Positions 42,748-52,280 of a stretch of DNA of 52,540 bases are shown here, one piece after another. Numbering within the stretch: the stretch's first letter is position 1; every line of letters starts with the position of its first letter. Below the pieces are notes generated by a model that had not been told where the DNA came from, did no database searches, and saw only the letters and a list, made by a program, of their open reading frames with translations. The stretch is from Pseudobacteroides sp. Its GTDB lineage: Bacteria > Bacillota > Clostridia > Acetivibrionales > DSM-2933. The position numbers and the translations under genes are program-made. The stretch covers positions 1 through 52,540 of the forward strand of contig NZ_DATCTU010000123.1 of assembly GCF_036567765.1 (NCBI RefSeq), read 5' to 3'.

Positions 42748-44628
42748 ATGTGTGGAATAAATGGATTTATTTTAAATAAATCGGCTTCCGTCGATCAAAA
42801 CATAAATAAAATTAATACGATGAATTCCCTTATCACCTACCGCGGACCTGATAGTGACGGCGTTTATACCGACTCTGACATGGCTCTTGGAATGAGACGA
42901 CTGGCAATTATCGACCTGTGCACGGGAAGGCAGCCTATCTTTAATGAAGACGAAACAAAGGTAATTGTATTCAACGGGGAAATATACAACTTTCAGGGGC
43001 TTAGGCAGGAGCTTGTTGCAAGGGGACATACATTTAAGACGAAAAGCGATACCGAGGTTATACTTCATTCATATGAGGAGTACGGGGTTGACTGTCTGAA
43101 AAAGCTAAATGGTATGTTTGCCTTTGCCATATATGATATTAAAGAAAGGGAACTTTTCATAGCCAGGGACAGGGCTGGTGAAAAGCCTCTTTACTACTAT
43201 AAGGATCAGGACCGTTTTGTATTCGCGTCGGAGCTTAAAAGCATAATAAAAACCTTTGATATTAAGAAGAAAATAGACAAAAAAGCTCTGAATCAATACT
43301 TCTCTCTGACATACATTCCGGCACCCCTAACTATATTTGAGGGTATATTTAAGCTTGAAGCAGGAAGTTACATGCTGTATAAGAACGGAAGCTTAACGAT
43401 TGAAAAGTACTGGAATATTGACAGCCGTGAAGTGGAAATTATTCATAACTATGATGAATGTAAAAGAAGGCTCAGAGAGGCCTTATTTACATCTGTTGAG
43501 CAAAAAATGATAAGTGATGTGCCCTTGGGAGCATTTTTAAGCGGTGGAATAGATTCAAGCATAATGGTGGGAATCATGTCAAAGCTTTCCGAAAGGCCCG
43601 TTGAAACATTCACCATAGGGTTTAAGCTTAAGGAGTTTGATGAGAGCGACAGGGCACAGATTGTATCACAAAAGAACAACACAAACCATCATGTGCACTT
43701 TTTAGATTATACCCATGCGATAGAAGAGTTGGAAAATATACTGGAAACCTTTGATGAGCCCTTTGCGGATTCGTCGTCCATTCCCACCTACTTTGTGTCA
43801 AAGTTTGCAGGTGAGCATGTAAAGGTGGTGCTGACAGGGGATGCAGGGGACGAGCTCTTCGGAGGATACAGCAAATATATGGTAAACTATTATACCGATA
43901 TGTACAATAAAGTGCCAAGGGTATTAAGAAAGAGTTTTATTGAGCCATTGATATACAAAATGCCTGACAGGAGTTCTATTTCAAGGAAAGTTAGGAAAGT
44001 GGTTGAGAGCTCTGAAAAGGATATGTTCCAAAAACGCAGGGAGCTGATGTTTTTAGGCTTTAATGGGGACAGAATTGCAAAATTATTGAAGGCTGAAAAC
44101 ATGGATTCCAAATCATATGATATAATTGAAAAGTCATACAACAAAAACGTTGAATTTGACGAACTCACAAGAACCCTTTATACCGATTTCAAGATTGTAC
44201 TTGAGGGGGATATGCTTGTAAAGGTTGACAGAATGAGCATGCTAAATTCTATTGAAACCAGGGTTCCCATGCTTGACAAAAATGTTATCGAGCTGGCTTT
44301 CAGCATGCCGTCAAACTTTAAGATATCGGGAAGGAATCAAAAGTATATTCTTAAGGACACCTTTAAGGATTTGATTCCTCAGGAGGTGCTGGGTAAGTCA
44401 AAGAGGGGATTTGCCGTACCTATAGGAGAATGGTTTAAAGGGCCTCTGAAAGATATGCTTTTAGTGCTCCTTTCAAAGGAGTTTATCTTGGAGCAGGGCA
44501 TATTTGAATATGAATATATTAAAAAACTTCTCGAAGATCACTTTGCTGAAAGAGTAAATAATGCTTATCCGCTATGGGCATTGTTTGTTTTCCAGAAATG
44601 GTACCGAAAGTATTATATGCATAAATGA
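42748..44628 (+). CDS. asnB: Asparagine synthase-like glutamine amidotransferase
   Basis: A 626-residue class II amidotransferase. Cys2 (MCGINGFI) is the N-terminal nucleophile. RGPDSDGVYTD, MRRLAIIDL and FNGEIYNF complete the glutaminase domain. The synthetase domain has GAFLSGGIDSSIMVGIM (ATP pyrophosphatase loop), VLTGDAGDELFGGYSKY and KRGFAVPIGEWFKG. In polysaccharide loci such proteins are thought to amidate uronic acids or related sugars of the glycan rather than make free asparagine. Context here supports that use. Confidence 0.88.
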   Translation: MCGINGFILNKSASVDQNINKINTMNSLITYRGPDSDGVYTDSDMALGMRRLAIIDLCTGRQPIFNEDETKVIVFNGEIYNFQGLRQELVARGHTFKTKSDTEVILHSYEEYGVDCLKKLNGMFAFAIYDIKERELFIARDRAGEKPLYYYKDQDRFVFASELKSIIKTFDIKKKIDKKALNQYFSLTYIPAPLTIFEGIFKLEAGSYMLYKNGSLTIEKYWNIDSREVEIIHNYDECKRRLREALFTSVEQKMISDVPLGAFLSGGIDSSIMVGIMSKLSERPVETFTIGFKLKEFDESDRAQIVSQKNNTNHHVHFLDYTHAIEELENILETFDEPFADSSSIPTYFVSKFAGEHVKVVLTGDAGDELFGGYSKYMVNYYTDMYNKVPRVLRKSFIEPLIYKMPDRSSISRKVRKVVESSEKDMFQKRRELMFLGFNGDRIAKLLKAENMDSKSYDIIEKSYNKNVEFDELTRTLYTDFKIVLEGDMLVKVDRMSMLNSIETRVPMLDKNVIELAFSMPSNFKISGRNQKYILKDTFKDLIPQEVLGKSKRGFAVPIGEWFKGPLKDMLLVLLSKEFILEQGIFEYEYIKKLLEDHFAERVNNAYPLWALFVFQKWYRKYYMHK

Positions 44629-44682
44629 AAAATTACTTCCGCTTTTTAGCGGGTATTCACGAGTTATAGAATCGGGGGACAT

Positions 44683-45855
44683 ATGGATAAAAGGCTTAAA
44701 ATGCTTCAGATCTGTGCGGTGGGGTTTACGGTTGAAAAACTGCTTATACCCTTGATTGAAGAGATGAGCAAGGATTATGATGTGACAACGGTTTGTACAA
44801 GAGATGATATTTCGGATAAGCTCAAGACTAAAGGGTATAAAATATATAATATAAATATTGATCGAAAGATAAGTCCTGTAAGTAATTTAAGGACTGTGTG
44901 GCAGCTTTATAAATATATGAAGGCAGAGAAATTCCACATAGTTCATGTACACACACCCGTAGCAGGCATCTTGGGAAGAATAGCTGCCAAGCTGGCAAGG
45001 GTTCCGATAGTCATATATACGGCCCATGGATTTTACTTTCATGACAATATGGGAGCAGTCAAGAAAAATATTTTTATCGGTGTAGAAAAGCTTGGAGGGT
45101 GGCTTTCGGATTTTATATTCACCCAGAGCAGCGAGGATTGCAAGGCTGCCATTGAAAAGAAGATCATTGATAAATCAAAGATTCTCACAATAGGCAACGG
45201 TGTTGATCTTGGAAGATTTGAACCGTCCCGATTTGAAGACGGTACAGTAAAAGAAAGCTTAAAAAGAGAGCTTGGTATTAAGAGAGATGACCTGGTCGTT
45301 ACCATACTTGGAAGAGTGGTCAGGGAAAAGGGTTATATGGAGTGGGTGCAAGCAGCAAAAGAGATTACCGATAGGTTTGATAATGTTAAGTTCCTTGCAA
45401 TCGGAGGCACGCTTGAATCGGACAGGGATGGAATCAAGGCTGATCTTGACAGCTTTATAAGTGAAAACAAGCTGCAGGGCAAGGTTATATTTACAGGCTC
45501 AAGATCAGATATACCGGAACTTCTTGCTATTACCGACATATTTACACTTCCTTCTTACAGGGAGGGAATGCCTAGATCCCTTATAGAGGCCATGTGTATG
45601 TGCAAGCCGGCGGTGGCTACCAATATTAGGGGCTGCAGGGAAGAGGTTGACGAAGGGGATACCGGCTTTTTAGTTCCTGTGGCTGATCACAAACTGCTTG
45701 CAGACAAAATAATATATTTGGTTGAAAACCCGGACGAGAGGACAAGGATGGGAATAAATGCAAGGAAGAAAGCCTTGGAAGAGTTTGATGAAAGAAAGGT
45801 CCTTATCCGTCAGCGGGAAATATTTCAAAAGCTTGTGAATAAGTGTATTAATTAA
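44683..45855 (+). CDS. GT4-type glycosyltransferase (EpsD/CapM-like)
   Basis: A 390-residue enzyme with GGGGGA before the ATG. Blocks: MLQICAVGFTVEKLLIPLIE, HVHTPVAGILGRIAAKLARV, YTAHGFYFH, IGNGVDLGRFEPS, TILGRVVREKGYMEWVQA, and LPSYREGMPRSLIEAMCMCK with the E-x7-E motif. This matches the CapM/PglA-like group that adds the second sugar to an undecaprenyl-diphosphate-linked unit. It precedes the initiating transferase. Confidence 0.82.
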   Translation: MDKRLKMLQICAVGFTVEKLLIPLIEEMSKDYDVTTVCTRDDISDKLKTKGYKIYNINIDRKISPVSNLRTVWQLYKYMKAEKFHIVHVHTPVAGILGRIAAKLARVPIVIYTAHGFYFHDNMGAVKKNIFIGVEKLGGWLSDFIFTQSSEDCKAAIEKKIIDKSKILTIGNGVDLGRFEPSRFEDGTVKESLKRELGIKRDDLVVTILGRVVREKGYMEWVQAAKEITDRFDNVKFLAIGGTLESDRDGIKADLDSFISENKLQGKVIFTGSRSDIPELLAITDIFTLPSYREGMPRSLIEAMCMCKPAVATNIRGCREEVDEGDTGFLVPVADHKLLADKIIYLVENPDERTRMGINARKKALEEFDERKVLIRQREIFQKLVNKCIN

Positions 45856-45890
45856 CATTGGCTATTCTTTATTTTAGGGTTGATTTACTA

Positions 45891-45943
45891 ACAACTGTTT
45901 TATATACTTGGTATATATAGATACCGAATTATAAAACAGTTGT
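45891..45943 (+). terminator. Long two-part hairpin after the GT4 gene
   Basis: ACAACTGTTTTATA (45891-45904) and TATAAAACAGTTGT (45930-45943) form a perfect 14-bp stem. Inside is a second stem GGTAT / ATACC (45910-45914 and 45921-45925). The tail aaatttattatt is only partly T-rich. It is 35 bp after the GT4 stop and 66 bp before the next gene. Confidence 0.5.
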
Positions 45944-46009
45944 AAATTTATTATTGGGGTTAATTATATAGAGAAAACATAAGTAACTTTTTAAGAAAGA
46001 GTGAGGCAA

Positions 46010-46612
46010 ATGAAGAGGATTTTTGATTTGTTATTTTCAATAGTGGTTATTGTATTGCTGTCACCGGTGCTATTGGCTTTAGTTATACTGGTAAAGCTTA
46101 CTTCAAAAGGTCCTGTTATATTCAGTCAGCGTCGCATAGGTAAGGACAAAAAGGAGTTTAATATATATAAATTCAGAAGTATGTATATTGATACGCCAAA
46201 GGATGTTCCTACTCATCTTTTGGATAAGCCTGATGCGTTTATTACACCTGTGGGTAAAATTTTAAGAAAAACCAGCCTTGATGAGCTTCCCCAGCTCATT
46301 AACATATTTAAGGGTGAGATGAGCTTTGTGGGACCTAGGCCTGCTCTATACAACCAGTATGATCTTATAGAGATGAGGGACATTGCAGGTGCAAACAGTG
46401 TAAGGCCGGGAATTACAGGTTGGGCACAGATTAATGGAAGAGACGAGCTTCCTATTCCTGTTAAGGTGGAATATGACAAGTATTATGTTGAGAATATGTC
46501 GTTCTTCCTTGATGTGAAAATTGTATTAAAAACATTTACGAACGTCATATTGTCAAAAGGTGTTGTTGAAGGAAAGCAAGAAATTCAGGAAAAAGAGCAC
46601 ATTAAAGTATAA
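46010..46612 (+). CDS. Initiating phosphoglycosyl transferase (WcaJ/PglC-like)
   Basis: ATG 46010 (GAGG just upstream; an in-frame GTG at 46001 is an alternative) gives 201 residues. MKRIFDLLFSIVVIVLLSPV is the re-entrant membrane helix with the downstream SP. GPVIFSQRRIGKDKKEFNIY and KFRSM, KTSLDELPQLINIFKGEMS, and FVGPRPALYNQYD form the small monotopic PGT catalytic domain with its Asp-Glu dyad. It links the first sugar phosphate to undecaprenyl phosphate on the inner face and starts the repeat unit. Confidence 0.92.
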   Translation: MKRIFDLLFSIVVIVLLSPVLLALVILVKLTSKGPVIFSQRRIGKDKKEFNIYKFRSMYIDTPKDVPTHLLDKPDAFITPVGKILRKTSLDELPQLINIFKGEMSFVGPRPALYNQYDLIEMRDIAGANSVRPGITGWAQINGRDELPIPVKVEYDKYYVENMSFFLDVKIVLKTFTNVILSKGVVEGKQEIQEKEHIKV

Positions 46613-46695
46613 ATAGCTAAAAGCGGTACTTGAGCTTACGGAAACAATTAAGATTGAAAATTCGCAAGCATTTGTTAAGTTTAGGGAGGTCTGAT

Positions 46696-48564
46696 ATGAG
46701 AAGAGAGATAAGATCAAAGCTTCTGGTGATTTTAGATATATTTTTAATTAACATTGCTGTATTATTTGCATATTTACTGAGGTTTGACGGCGATTTAAGC
46801 AATATGCCGCCTGAAGTAAAAAAGAATATAATCTATATATTTATCGCTGCGACGTTGATAAAGGTTGTGTCAAACGCATTGTTCAAGCTCTACAGCAGCC
46901 TTTGGAGATATGCCGGAATCTACGAAATGGTGAACATAGTAAAGGCTGCATTTATTGGAAATGTGATAATGCAGTGCTTTGTTTTTGTTGAGCGTATATT
47001 TGCTGAAAGGGACATGCTTATTTTCAAGGTAACTGTACCTGCAAGTATTTTTGCTATTTGTTTTTTGGTGGATATTTTTATGCTTGGCGGCTCAAGGTTT
47101 GCTTACAGGGTATTTAGAAGGATTGTAAAAGGTGAAAAAATACAATTAAAAAACTCCAAGAGAGTTCTTATTGCAGGTGGGGGTAATCTGGGTGCTGTGC
47201 TCATAAGGGAGCTTAGACGCCACACAGAGCTAAACAGCATACCTGTTGCAATAGTAGATGAGGATCCATATAAAATAGGCAAGGAGATAAATGGAGTCCC
47301 CATAATAGGGCAAAACAAAGATATACTGGATATCATAATCCGCAAGAAGATAGATGAGGTTATTATCACAATACCGGGAGCATCCAACCAGGTAATAAAC
47401 GAAATATACAATGAATGCTCTAAGACCGATTGTAAGGTAAAGATACTGCCTTCCATGGCACAGCTTATTGACGAGACTGTTATGATCCAGAAGATAAGGG
47501 ATGTAAATATAGAGGACCTTCTTGGAAGGGAGCCCGTTAACCTTGATATTGAGAAGATAACATCATACGTTGAAGGTCAGGTTATCATGGTTACAGGCGG
47601 AGGAGGATCAATCGGTTCCGAGCTGTGCAGGCAGATCGCCTCGTTTAAGCCGAAGCACCTTATAATACTGGACAATTATGAAAATAATGCTTATGACATT
47701 CAGAACGAGCTTATATACAATTATCCTGGGCTTAATCTGACAACCGTTATTGCAAACATAAGAGAAAAACACAGAATAGACAGCTTGTTCAAAAAATACA
47801 GACCAAATGTTGTGTTTCATGCGGCAGCACACAAGCATGTGCCTTTGATGGAAGCCAACCCCACTGAGGCTATTAAGAATAATGTTTTCGGCACTATGAA
47901 TGTTGCAGAGTGTGCGGATAAGTACGACACAAAAAGGTTTGTGCTTATTTCCACCGATAAGGCGGTAAACCCAACAAACATCATGGGAGCAACAAAAAGA
48001 ATAGCAGAAATGATAATTCAGGCAATAAACAAACACAGCAAAACGGAGTTTGTTGCCGTTAGATTTGGAAATGTACTAGGCAGCAACGGCAGCGTTATTC
48101 CCCTGTTTAAAAAGCAGATTGAACAGGGAGGACCTGTTACAGTTACTCATACTGAGGTTACAAGGTTCTTTATGACCATACCTGAAGCCGTTCAGCTGGT
48201 AATTCAGGCTGGAGCTATGGCAAAAGGCGGGGAAATATTTGTCCTTGACATGGGCAATCCCGTAAAGATATATGATTTAGCCAGAAACCTGATAAAACTA
48301 TCAGGTTTCGAGCCCGATGAAGATATAAAAATTGAGATTACCGGATTAAGGCCTGGTGAAAAATTGTATGAAGAGCTGCTTATGGATGAAGAAGGCCTTA
48401 AGTCCACCGCCAATAAAAAAATATTTGTAGCGAAGCCTGTTTTTACTGATTTGGTAATGCTTAAGCGTGAGTTGGACCGATTGAAGGAAATAATTATGAC
48501 AGACGCCAACGAGGTTATGGAATATGTACAAATGATTGTACCTACTTACAAGAAAGCTCAATAG
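46696..48564 (+). CDS. Membrane-bound NDP-sugar 4,6-dehydratase (CapD/PglF type)
   Basis: ATG 46696 follows GGGAGGT by 6 bases and is preferred to the frame start at 46630. The 622-residue protein has four N-terminal membrane helices (LLVILDIFLINIAVLFAYLL to FAICFLVDIFML). A nucleotide-binding fold follows (VLIAGGGNLGAVLIREL). Then comes the SDR catalytic domain with IMVTGGGGSIGSELCRQIAS, HAAAHKHVPLMEANPTEAIK, and STDKAVNPTNIMGATKR. It converts UDP-GlcNAc to a 4-keto-6-deoxy sugar, typically for bacillosamine, QuiNAc or FucNAc-type sugars. No aminotransferase is visible, so the final product is uncertain. Confidence 0.9.
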   Translation: MRREIRSKLLVILDIFLINIAVLFAYLLRFDGDLSNMPPEVKKNIIYIFIAATLIKVVSNALFKLYSSLWRYAGIYEMVNIVKAAFIGNVIMQCFVFVERIFAERDMLIFKVTVPASIFAICFLVDIFMLGGSRFAYRVFRRIVKGEKIQLKNSKRVLIAGGGNLGAVLIRELRRHTELNSIPVAIVDEDPYKIGKEINGVPIIGQNKDILDIIIRKKIDEVIITIPGASNQVINEIYNECSKTDCKVKILPSMAQLIDETVMIQKIRDVNIEDLLGREPVNLDIEKITSYVEGQVIMVTGGGGSIGSELCRQIASFKPKHLIILDNYENNAYDIQNELIYNYPGLNLTTVIANIREKHRIDSLFKKYRPNVVFHAAAHKHVPLMEANPTEAIKNNVFGTMNVAECADKYDTKRFVLISTDKAVNPTNIMGATKRIAEMIIQAINKHSKTEFVAVRFGNVLGSNGSVIPLFKKQIEQGGPVTVTHTEVTRFFMTIPEAVQLVIQAGAMAKGGEIFVLDMGNPVKIYDLARNLIKLSGFEPDEDIKIEITGLRPGEKLYEELLMDEEGLKSTANKKIFVAKPVFTDLVMLKRELDRLKEIIMTDANEVMEYVQMIVPTYKKAQ

Positions 48565-48565
48565 T

Positions 48566-48721
48566 TCATAGTTTTCTGTTATAGCAGGTTAGAACCCTGT
48601 CCAGCCTTCGGCTGTAGTGTTGAACCGGGTGACTCTGAAGGTCGAAGTTATTGGTTTCAATGATTTTGTTAAGACGGATGTGCATACGTGCAATAATTGA
48701 ATACATGAGTTCTTTTGACAT
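48566..48721 (-). CDS. Spo0E-like aspartyl-phosphate phosphatase, 51 aa
   Basis: A small gene on the minus strand, MSKELMYSIIARMHIRLNKI to VLTCYNRKL. The ribosome site is excellent (AAAGGAGG at about 48729-48736, 9 bases before the ATG). The sequence has the Spo0E-family helical-hairpin pattern: amphipathic helix 1, a short turn, then HYSRRLDRVLTCYN, equivalent to the S-x-x-L-D-x-x-I-x-x-Y motif. Members dephosphorylate Spo0A-P and delay sporulation. It lies antisense and convergent between the polysaccharide operon and walR. Confidence 0.75.
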   Translation of the reverse strand: MSKELMYSIIARMHIRLNKIIETNNFDLQSHPVQHYSRRLDRVLTCYNRKL

Positions 48722-49026
48722 GAAATAATAGCCTCCTTTAATTGACTTGATAAATCAACTGACATTATTTCAGATAAACTATGGACAACCCACTTGTAAT
48801 AATTATAACATAATATGGAATTTTATCAATGGAAATTATTAAAATTTATAAACCATAAATTTGTGATTTTATTTTTGATTATAAATGTTATAATGTATAA
48901 AGTATACTATACTAATAGTAAAATGGCTTATTATCAGTCACTCTGATATGCTTCATTGCTTGCCGAAATGACTAATAGATAAAGAGATATGCAGATAAAT
49001 AATATTTTCTGTTAGGAGTGTGTTTT
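48722..49026. other. Intergenic region between Spo0E-like gene and walR
   Basis: It holds an extended -10 (TGTTATAAT, 48885-48893) suited to walR, with no clear -35. A GTTAGGAGTG ribosome site follows at 49011-49020. The rest is AT-rich without genes. Confidence 0.5.
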
Positions 49027-49725
49027 GTGAATAAAAAAATACTGATAGTAGAAGATGAGAAAAACATTGTTGACATTCTTAAATTTAACCTAAAAAAGGA
49101 AGGATTCGATACAATAGAGGCTCATGATGGAGAGCAGGGGTTAGAGCTGGCAATAAACCAGAAGCCTGACTTGATCCTTCTTGATATAATGCTGCCTAAA
49201 ATGGATGGATTTACTGTATGTCGTAAAATCAGGCAAAGCCTTTCCACACCTATATTGATGCTTACTGCAAAGGAAGAGGAAGTGGATAAGGTGTTAGGCC
49301 TTGAGCTTGGTGCGGATGACTATATTACCAAGCCGTTTAGTCCTAGGGAGCTTATGGCCAGGGTAAAGGCAAACATAAGAAGGACTGCACTTTCAGAGGT
49401 ACAGCCTTCCAATACTGAAAGTATAATGAAAATAGGCAATCTTGAAATTGATTTCGAACGTTATGAAATAAAAAATGATAATACTACTATAGAGCTTACT
49501 TTAAGAGAGTTTGAGCTGGTTAAATTTCTGGCTCTTTCCCAGGGACAGGTTTTTTCCAGGGAGGTGCTTTTGGAAAAGGTCTGGGGTTATGAATATTATG
49601 GCGATGTACGTACGGTTGATGTGACAGTTAGAAGAATAAGAGAAAAGCTGGAGAAGAATCCTAGCGAGCCCGAGTATATAATTACAAAAAGAGGTGTAGG
49701 TTACTTCTTCAAAAAGGTAGGATAA
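49027..49725 (+). CDS. walR: Response regulator WalR (YycF)
   Basis: GTG 49027 is 7 bases after TTAGGAGTG; the upstream GTG at 49018 overlaps that site. The 232-residue OmpR/PhoB regulator has a receiver domain with ILIVEDEKNIVDIL, Asp53 in LLDIMLP, LTAKEEEVDKVLGLELGADD and KPF. The winged-helix domain has LTLREFELVKFLALSQGQVF and YYGDVRTVDVTVRRIREKLE. The close WalR resemblance and the adjacent kinase with PAS and HAMP support the name. In Firmicutes it controls wall hydrolase genes and is usually essential. Confidence 0.85.
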   Translation: MNKKILIVEDEKNIVDILKFNLKKEGFDTIEAHDGEQGLELAINQKPDLILLDIMLPKMDGFTVCRKIRQSLSTPILMLTAKEEEVDKVLGLELGADDYITKPFSPRELMARVKANIRRTALSEVQPSNTESIMKIGNLEIDFERYEIKNDNTTIELTLREFELVKFLALSQGQVFSREVLLEKVWGYEYYGDVRTVDVTVRRIREKLEKNPSEPEYIITKRGVGYFFKKVG

Positions 49726-49726
49726 G

Positions 49727-51559
49727 ATGCATTTTAGGGAATTGCGTTGGAAGTTTATAAAGAGATTTTTCTGGAGATTTTCACGGAGTTTGCAGTGGAA
49801 GCTGGTTTCTATCTTTATTTCTATAACCTTGGTCCTTATGATTATTATGTGGCTGTTTTTAATAGACTCGGTAGAATCTACCTACTTCCAGAGCTTTAAG
49901 GCAAGCATAGAATCGGGGCTAAACAAGTGGGAGCTTAAAAACAACAAAAAGGCAGGAGTAGCTGAAGCTAAAAAATCCCTTGTGGACAAGAATTATGCAA
50001 TTCTTACTTTCTATGTCGGGGAAGACAGAACCTATGCTCTTGTTGATAAGGACCTTAATATCGATAAATTTTACGACTCAAGATACAGCGATAATGACAA
50101 GAGTGCTTACCTTGAGGATTTATTGAAGTCCAAGAATTTTGTCACTGCAATGTCCGGACAAATCGGAGACAAGGAAATTCTGATGCATACTGCAGACGGA
50201 ACTGCCTTTTATGACTATGCCTGGACAAATGGTAATTATATACTTTATTTTAGGTATTATAGGCAGGATTTGGGTAATACTATAGATAATCTCAATATTG
50301 ATTTACTTAAGAGCTCAATAATTGCAATAATTCTATCGTTGCTAATCGGGTATGCTCTCTCAAAAACCATCACCATTCCAATTATAAACGTAATGCATAA
50401 GGCACAAAAGGTTGCTGGGGGCGATTTCGACCAATTGGTTGATGTAAAATCCGAGGATGAGATTGGAAAGTTGACAAAGACATTTAACTTTATGGCTAAA
50501 GAGCTGAAGCAGAAGATTATCGGTATTTCCAGTGAAAAAAGCAAAATAGAAACTATTTTAAAATACATGGCGGACGGAGTAATAGCCTTTAATATGTCGG
50601 GTGAGGTTATACATTCCAACCCGGCATCTTTAAGAATGCTGGGGCTAAGGGATGCAAGCTTTACTTTTTACGAGTTTGCAAAAAGCTATTCTTTGGATAT
50701 AAGCATAGAGGATCTTTTAGAGTCTGAGTCATCTGCCTCTAGAGAAGCAAATATAAGGACCATGCACAAAATAATAAAAATATACTTTGCATTATTTACC
50801 GATGAGGAAAACAATGCTGAGGGTATAATTATTGTGCTTCAAGATATTACAGAGCAGCAAAGGCTTGATGATATGAGAAAAGAGTTTGTTGCCAACGTTT
50901 CACATGAGCTCAGGACTCCGCTTACATCTATAAAAAGCTATGCCGAGACCCTTTTGGATGGTGAGTACAGGAATGGTGAAATAGCAGAAAAATTCCTGGG
51001 AGTAATAAACTCAGAGGCAGACAGAATGACAAGGCTCGTTAAGGATCTATTGCAGTTGTCCAGTCTGGACAATAAAAAAATGCACTGGAATAAGAAAAAT
51101 ATACAGTTGACGGAAATTGTAAAGAATTGTGTGAATAAAATGTCCATTGATGCAAAAATCAAGGAACAGTCACTTGAGTTTTTTGTTGAGGAAGACCCTG
51201 GAGAAGTGTATGCAGACAGGGATCGTATAGAGCAGGTTGTGATAAATATAATAAGCAACGCTATCAAATATACCCATATTAGAGGCATCATAACAGTAAG
51301 TGTAGGTGTTAATGAGAACATGGCATTTATCAGGGTTGCTGATACGGGAATCGGCATATCTCAGGAGGATATTAAAAGGGTCTTCGAAAGATTTTACAGG
51401 GTGGACAAAGCCCGCTCAAGGGAGATGGGCGGTACAGGCCTTGGCCTAGCCATTGCAAAGGAGATTGTGGAGGCTCATGGCGGCACAATATTAGTTTCGA
51501 GTGAGATTGGTGTGGGTACTGTACTGACCGTAAACTTGAGGTTGTCTTGCGAAATATGA
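49727..51559 (+). CDS. walK: Sensor histidine kinase WalK (YycG)
   Basis: The gene starts 1 bp after walR. The 610-residue protein has helix 1 (about 24-46, LVSIFISITLVLMIIMWLFL), an extracytoplasmic sensor of about 140 residues, helix 2 (near 190-212), HAMP (KTITIPIINVMHKAQKVAGG), a PAS domain (ILKYMADGVIAFNMSGEVIH), His393 in VSHELRTPLTSIKSY, and an ATPase domain (QVVINIISNAIKYT, VADTGIGIS, GGTGLGLAIAKEIVEAHGG). This is the full WalK architecture. It should sense wall state and phosphorylate WalR. Confidence 0.88.
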   Translation: MHFRELRWKFIKRFFWRFSRSLQWKLVSIFISITLVLMIIMWLFLIDSVESTYFQSFKASIESGLNKWELKNNKKAGVAEAKKSLVDKNYAILTFYVGEDRTYALVDKDLNIDKFYDSRYSDNDKSAYLEDLLKSKNFVTAMSGQIGDKEILMHTADGTAFYDYAWTNGNYILYFRYYRQDLGNTIDNLNIDLLKSSIIAIILSLLIGYALSKTITIPIINVMHKAQKVAGGDFDQLVDVKSEDEIGKLTKTFNFMAKELKQKIIGISSEKSKIETILKYMADGVIAFNMSGEVIHSNPASLRMLGLRDASFTFYEFAKSYSLDISIEDLLESESSASREANIRTMHKIIKIYFALFTDEENNAEGIIIVLQDITEQQRLDDMRKEFVANVSHELRTPLTSIKSYAETLLDGEYRNGEIAEKFLGVINSEADRMTRLVKDLLQLSSLDNKKMHWNKKNIQLTEIVKNCVNKMSIDAKIKEQSLEFFVEEDPGEVYADRDRIEQVVINIISNAIKYTHIRGIITVSVGVNENMAFIRVADTGIGISQEDIKRVFERFYRVDKARSREMGGTGLGLAIAKEIVEAHGGTILVSSEIGVGTVLTVNLRLSCEI

Positions 51560-51713
51560 CGTAGTTTTGTATATTACCGAATGTAATTTAATTTTAAATA
51601 CAATGTAATAGATTTGTAACATAAATTGTAGTATAATTAATATAGAGTCATATATAGAGAATGCATAAAAAAATAATCTGATTTAAGGTTTAATCATTTT
51701 GAGGTGTTGTACA

Positions 51714-52274
51714 ATGTTAAAGAAATTTTGTAGTTTTCTGACAATTTTTATTGTCTCGGCATTAATGCTATCCACTGTTTCATTTTCCTACCAGAAGAAT
51801 GGTGCGAATATACTTGATAATGACTTTATTTACAGTATGGATACCAAGCCAACGGCCAAACAGTTTTTAGTTACCATCACAAGGCCGGAAAAAGACGAAT
51901 CGAAATGTAAAAGGTCCTATGTTATATGCGGCGTTTCGGAGGAAAAAGAACCGGAAGATATAGTTGTTAAGTTACTGATATATGACAAGGAAACAAAAAG
52001 TTACATAGATTTTCCGGACGTTGAAGGTAATACTAGCTGGGATCTTGGGAAATATGGCATTCTTATCAAGGAAATAGAATTTCCTCAGGATGGCATTAAC
52101 AAGATAAGGATTGTTGCATATAAGAAAAGTCCTGGAAAAGTCCAAAAACCTTTAATAGGTGAAAACTTGCAGATAAGCGATTATACACTCAATGTCATGA
52201 AAGAGGATTTGACCGAAAAAATTAAAAACGGCATAATAAAGATTACTGACTTTTTTAAAGGTATATTCAAATAA
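51714..52274 (+). CDS. Secreted protein of unknown function in the wal operon
   Basis: ATG 51714 follows TGAGGTG by 7 bases. The 186-residue protein has a signal peptide (MLKKFCSFLTIFIVSALMLS, cleavage near SFS). The mature part has beta-strand patterns (FLVTITRPEKDESKC, SYVICGVSEEKEPEDIVVKL, GINKIRIVAYKK) and a C-terminal amphipathic helix. I recognise no domain. It lies between walK and a probable yycH, so it may be an extracytoplasmic modulator of the sensor. Confidence 0.7.
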   Translation: MLKKFCSFLTIFIVSALMLSTVSFSYQKNGANILDNDFIYSMDTKPTAKQFLVTITRPEKDESKCKRSYVICGVSEEKEPEDIVVKLLIYDKETKSYIDFPDVEGNTSWDLGKYGILIKEIEFPQDGINKIRIVAYKKSPGKVQKPLIGENLQISDYTLNVMKEDLTEKIKNGIIKITDFFKGIFK

Positions 52275-52280
52275 ATTAAA

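Noticed and set aside
48590..48660. Terminator for the CapD-type gene (CAGCC-TTC-GGCTG stem)
   Set aside because: The stem has no following T tract and lies within the Spo0E-like coding sequence. It may be incidental.
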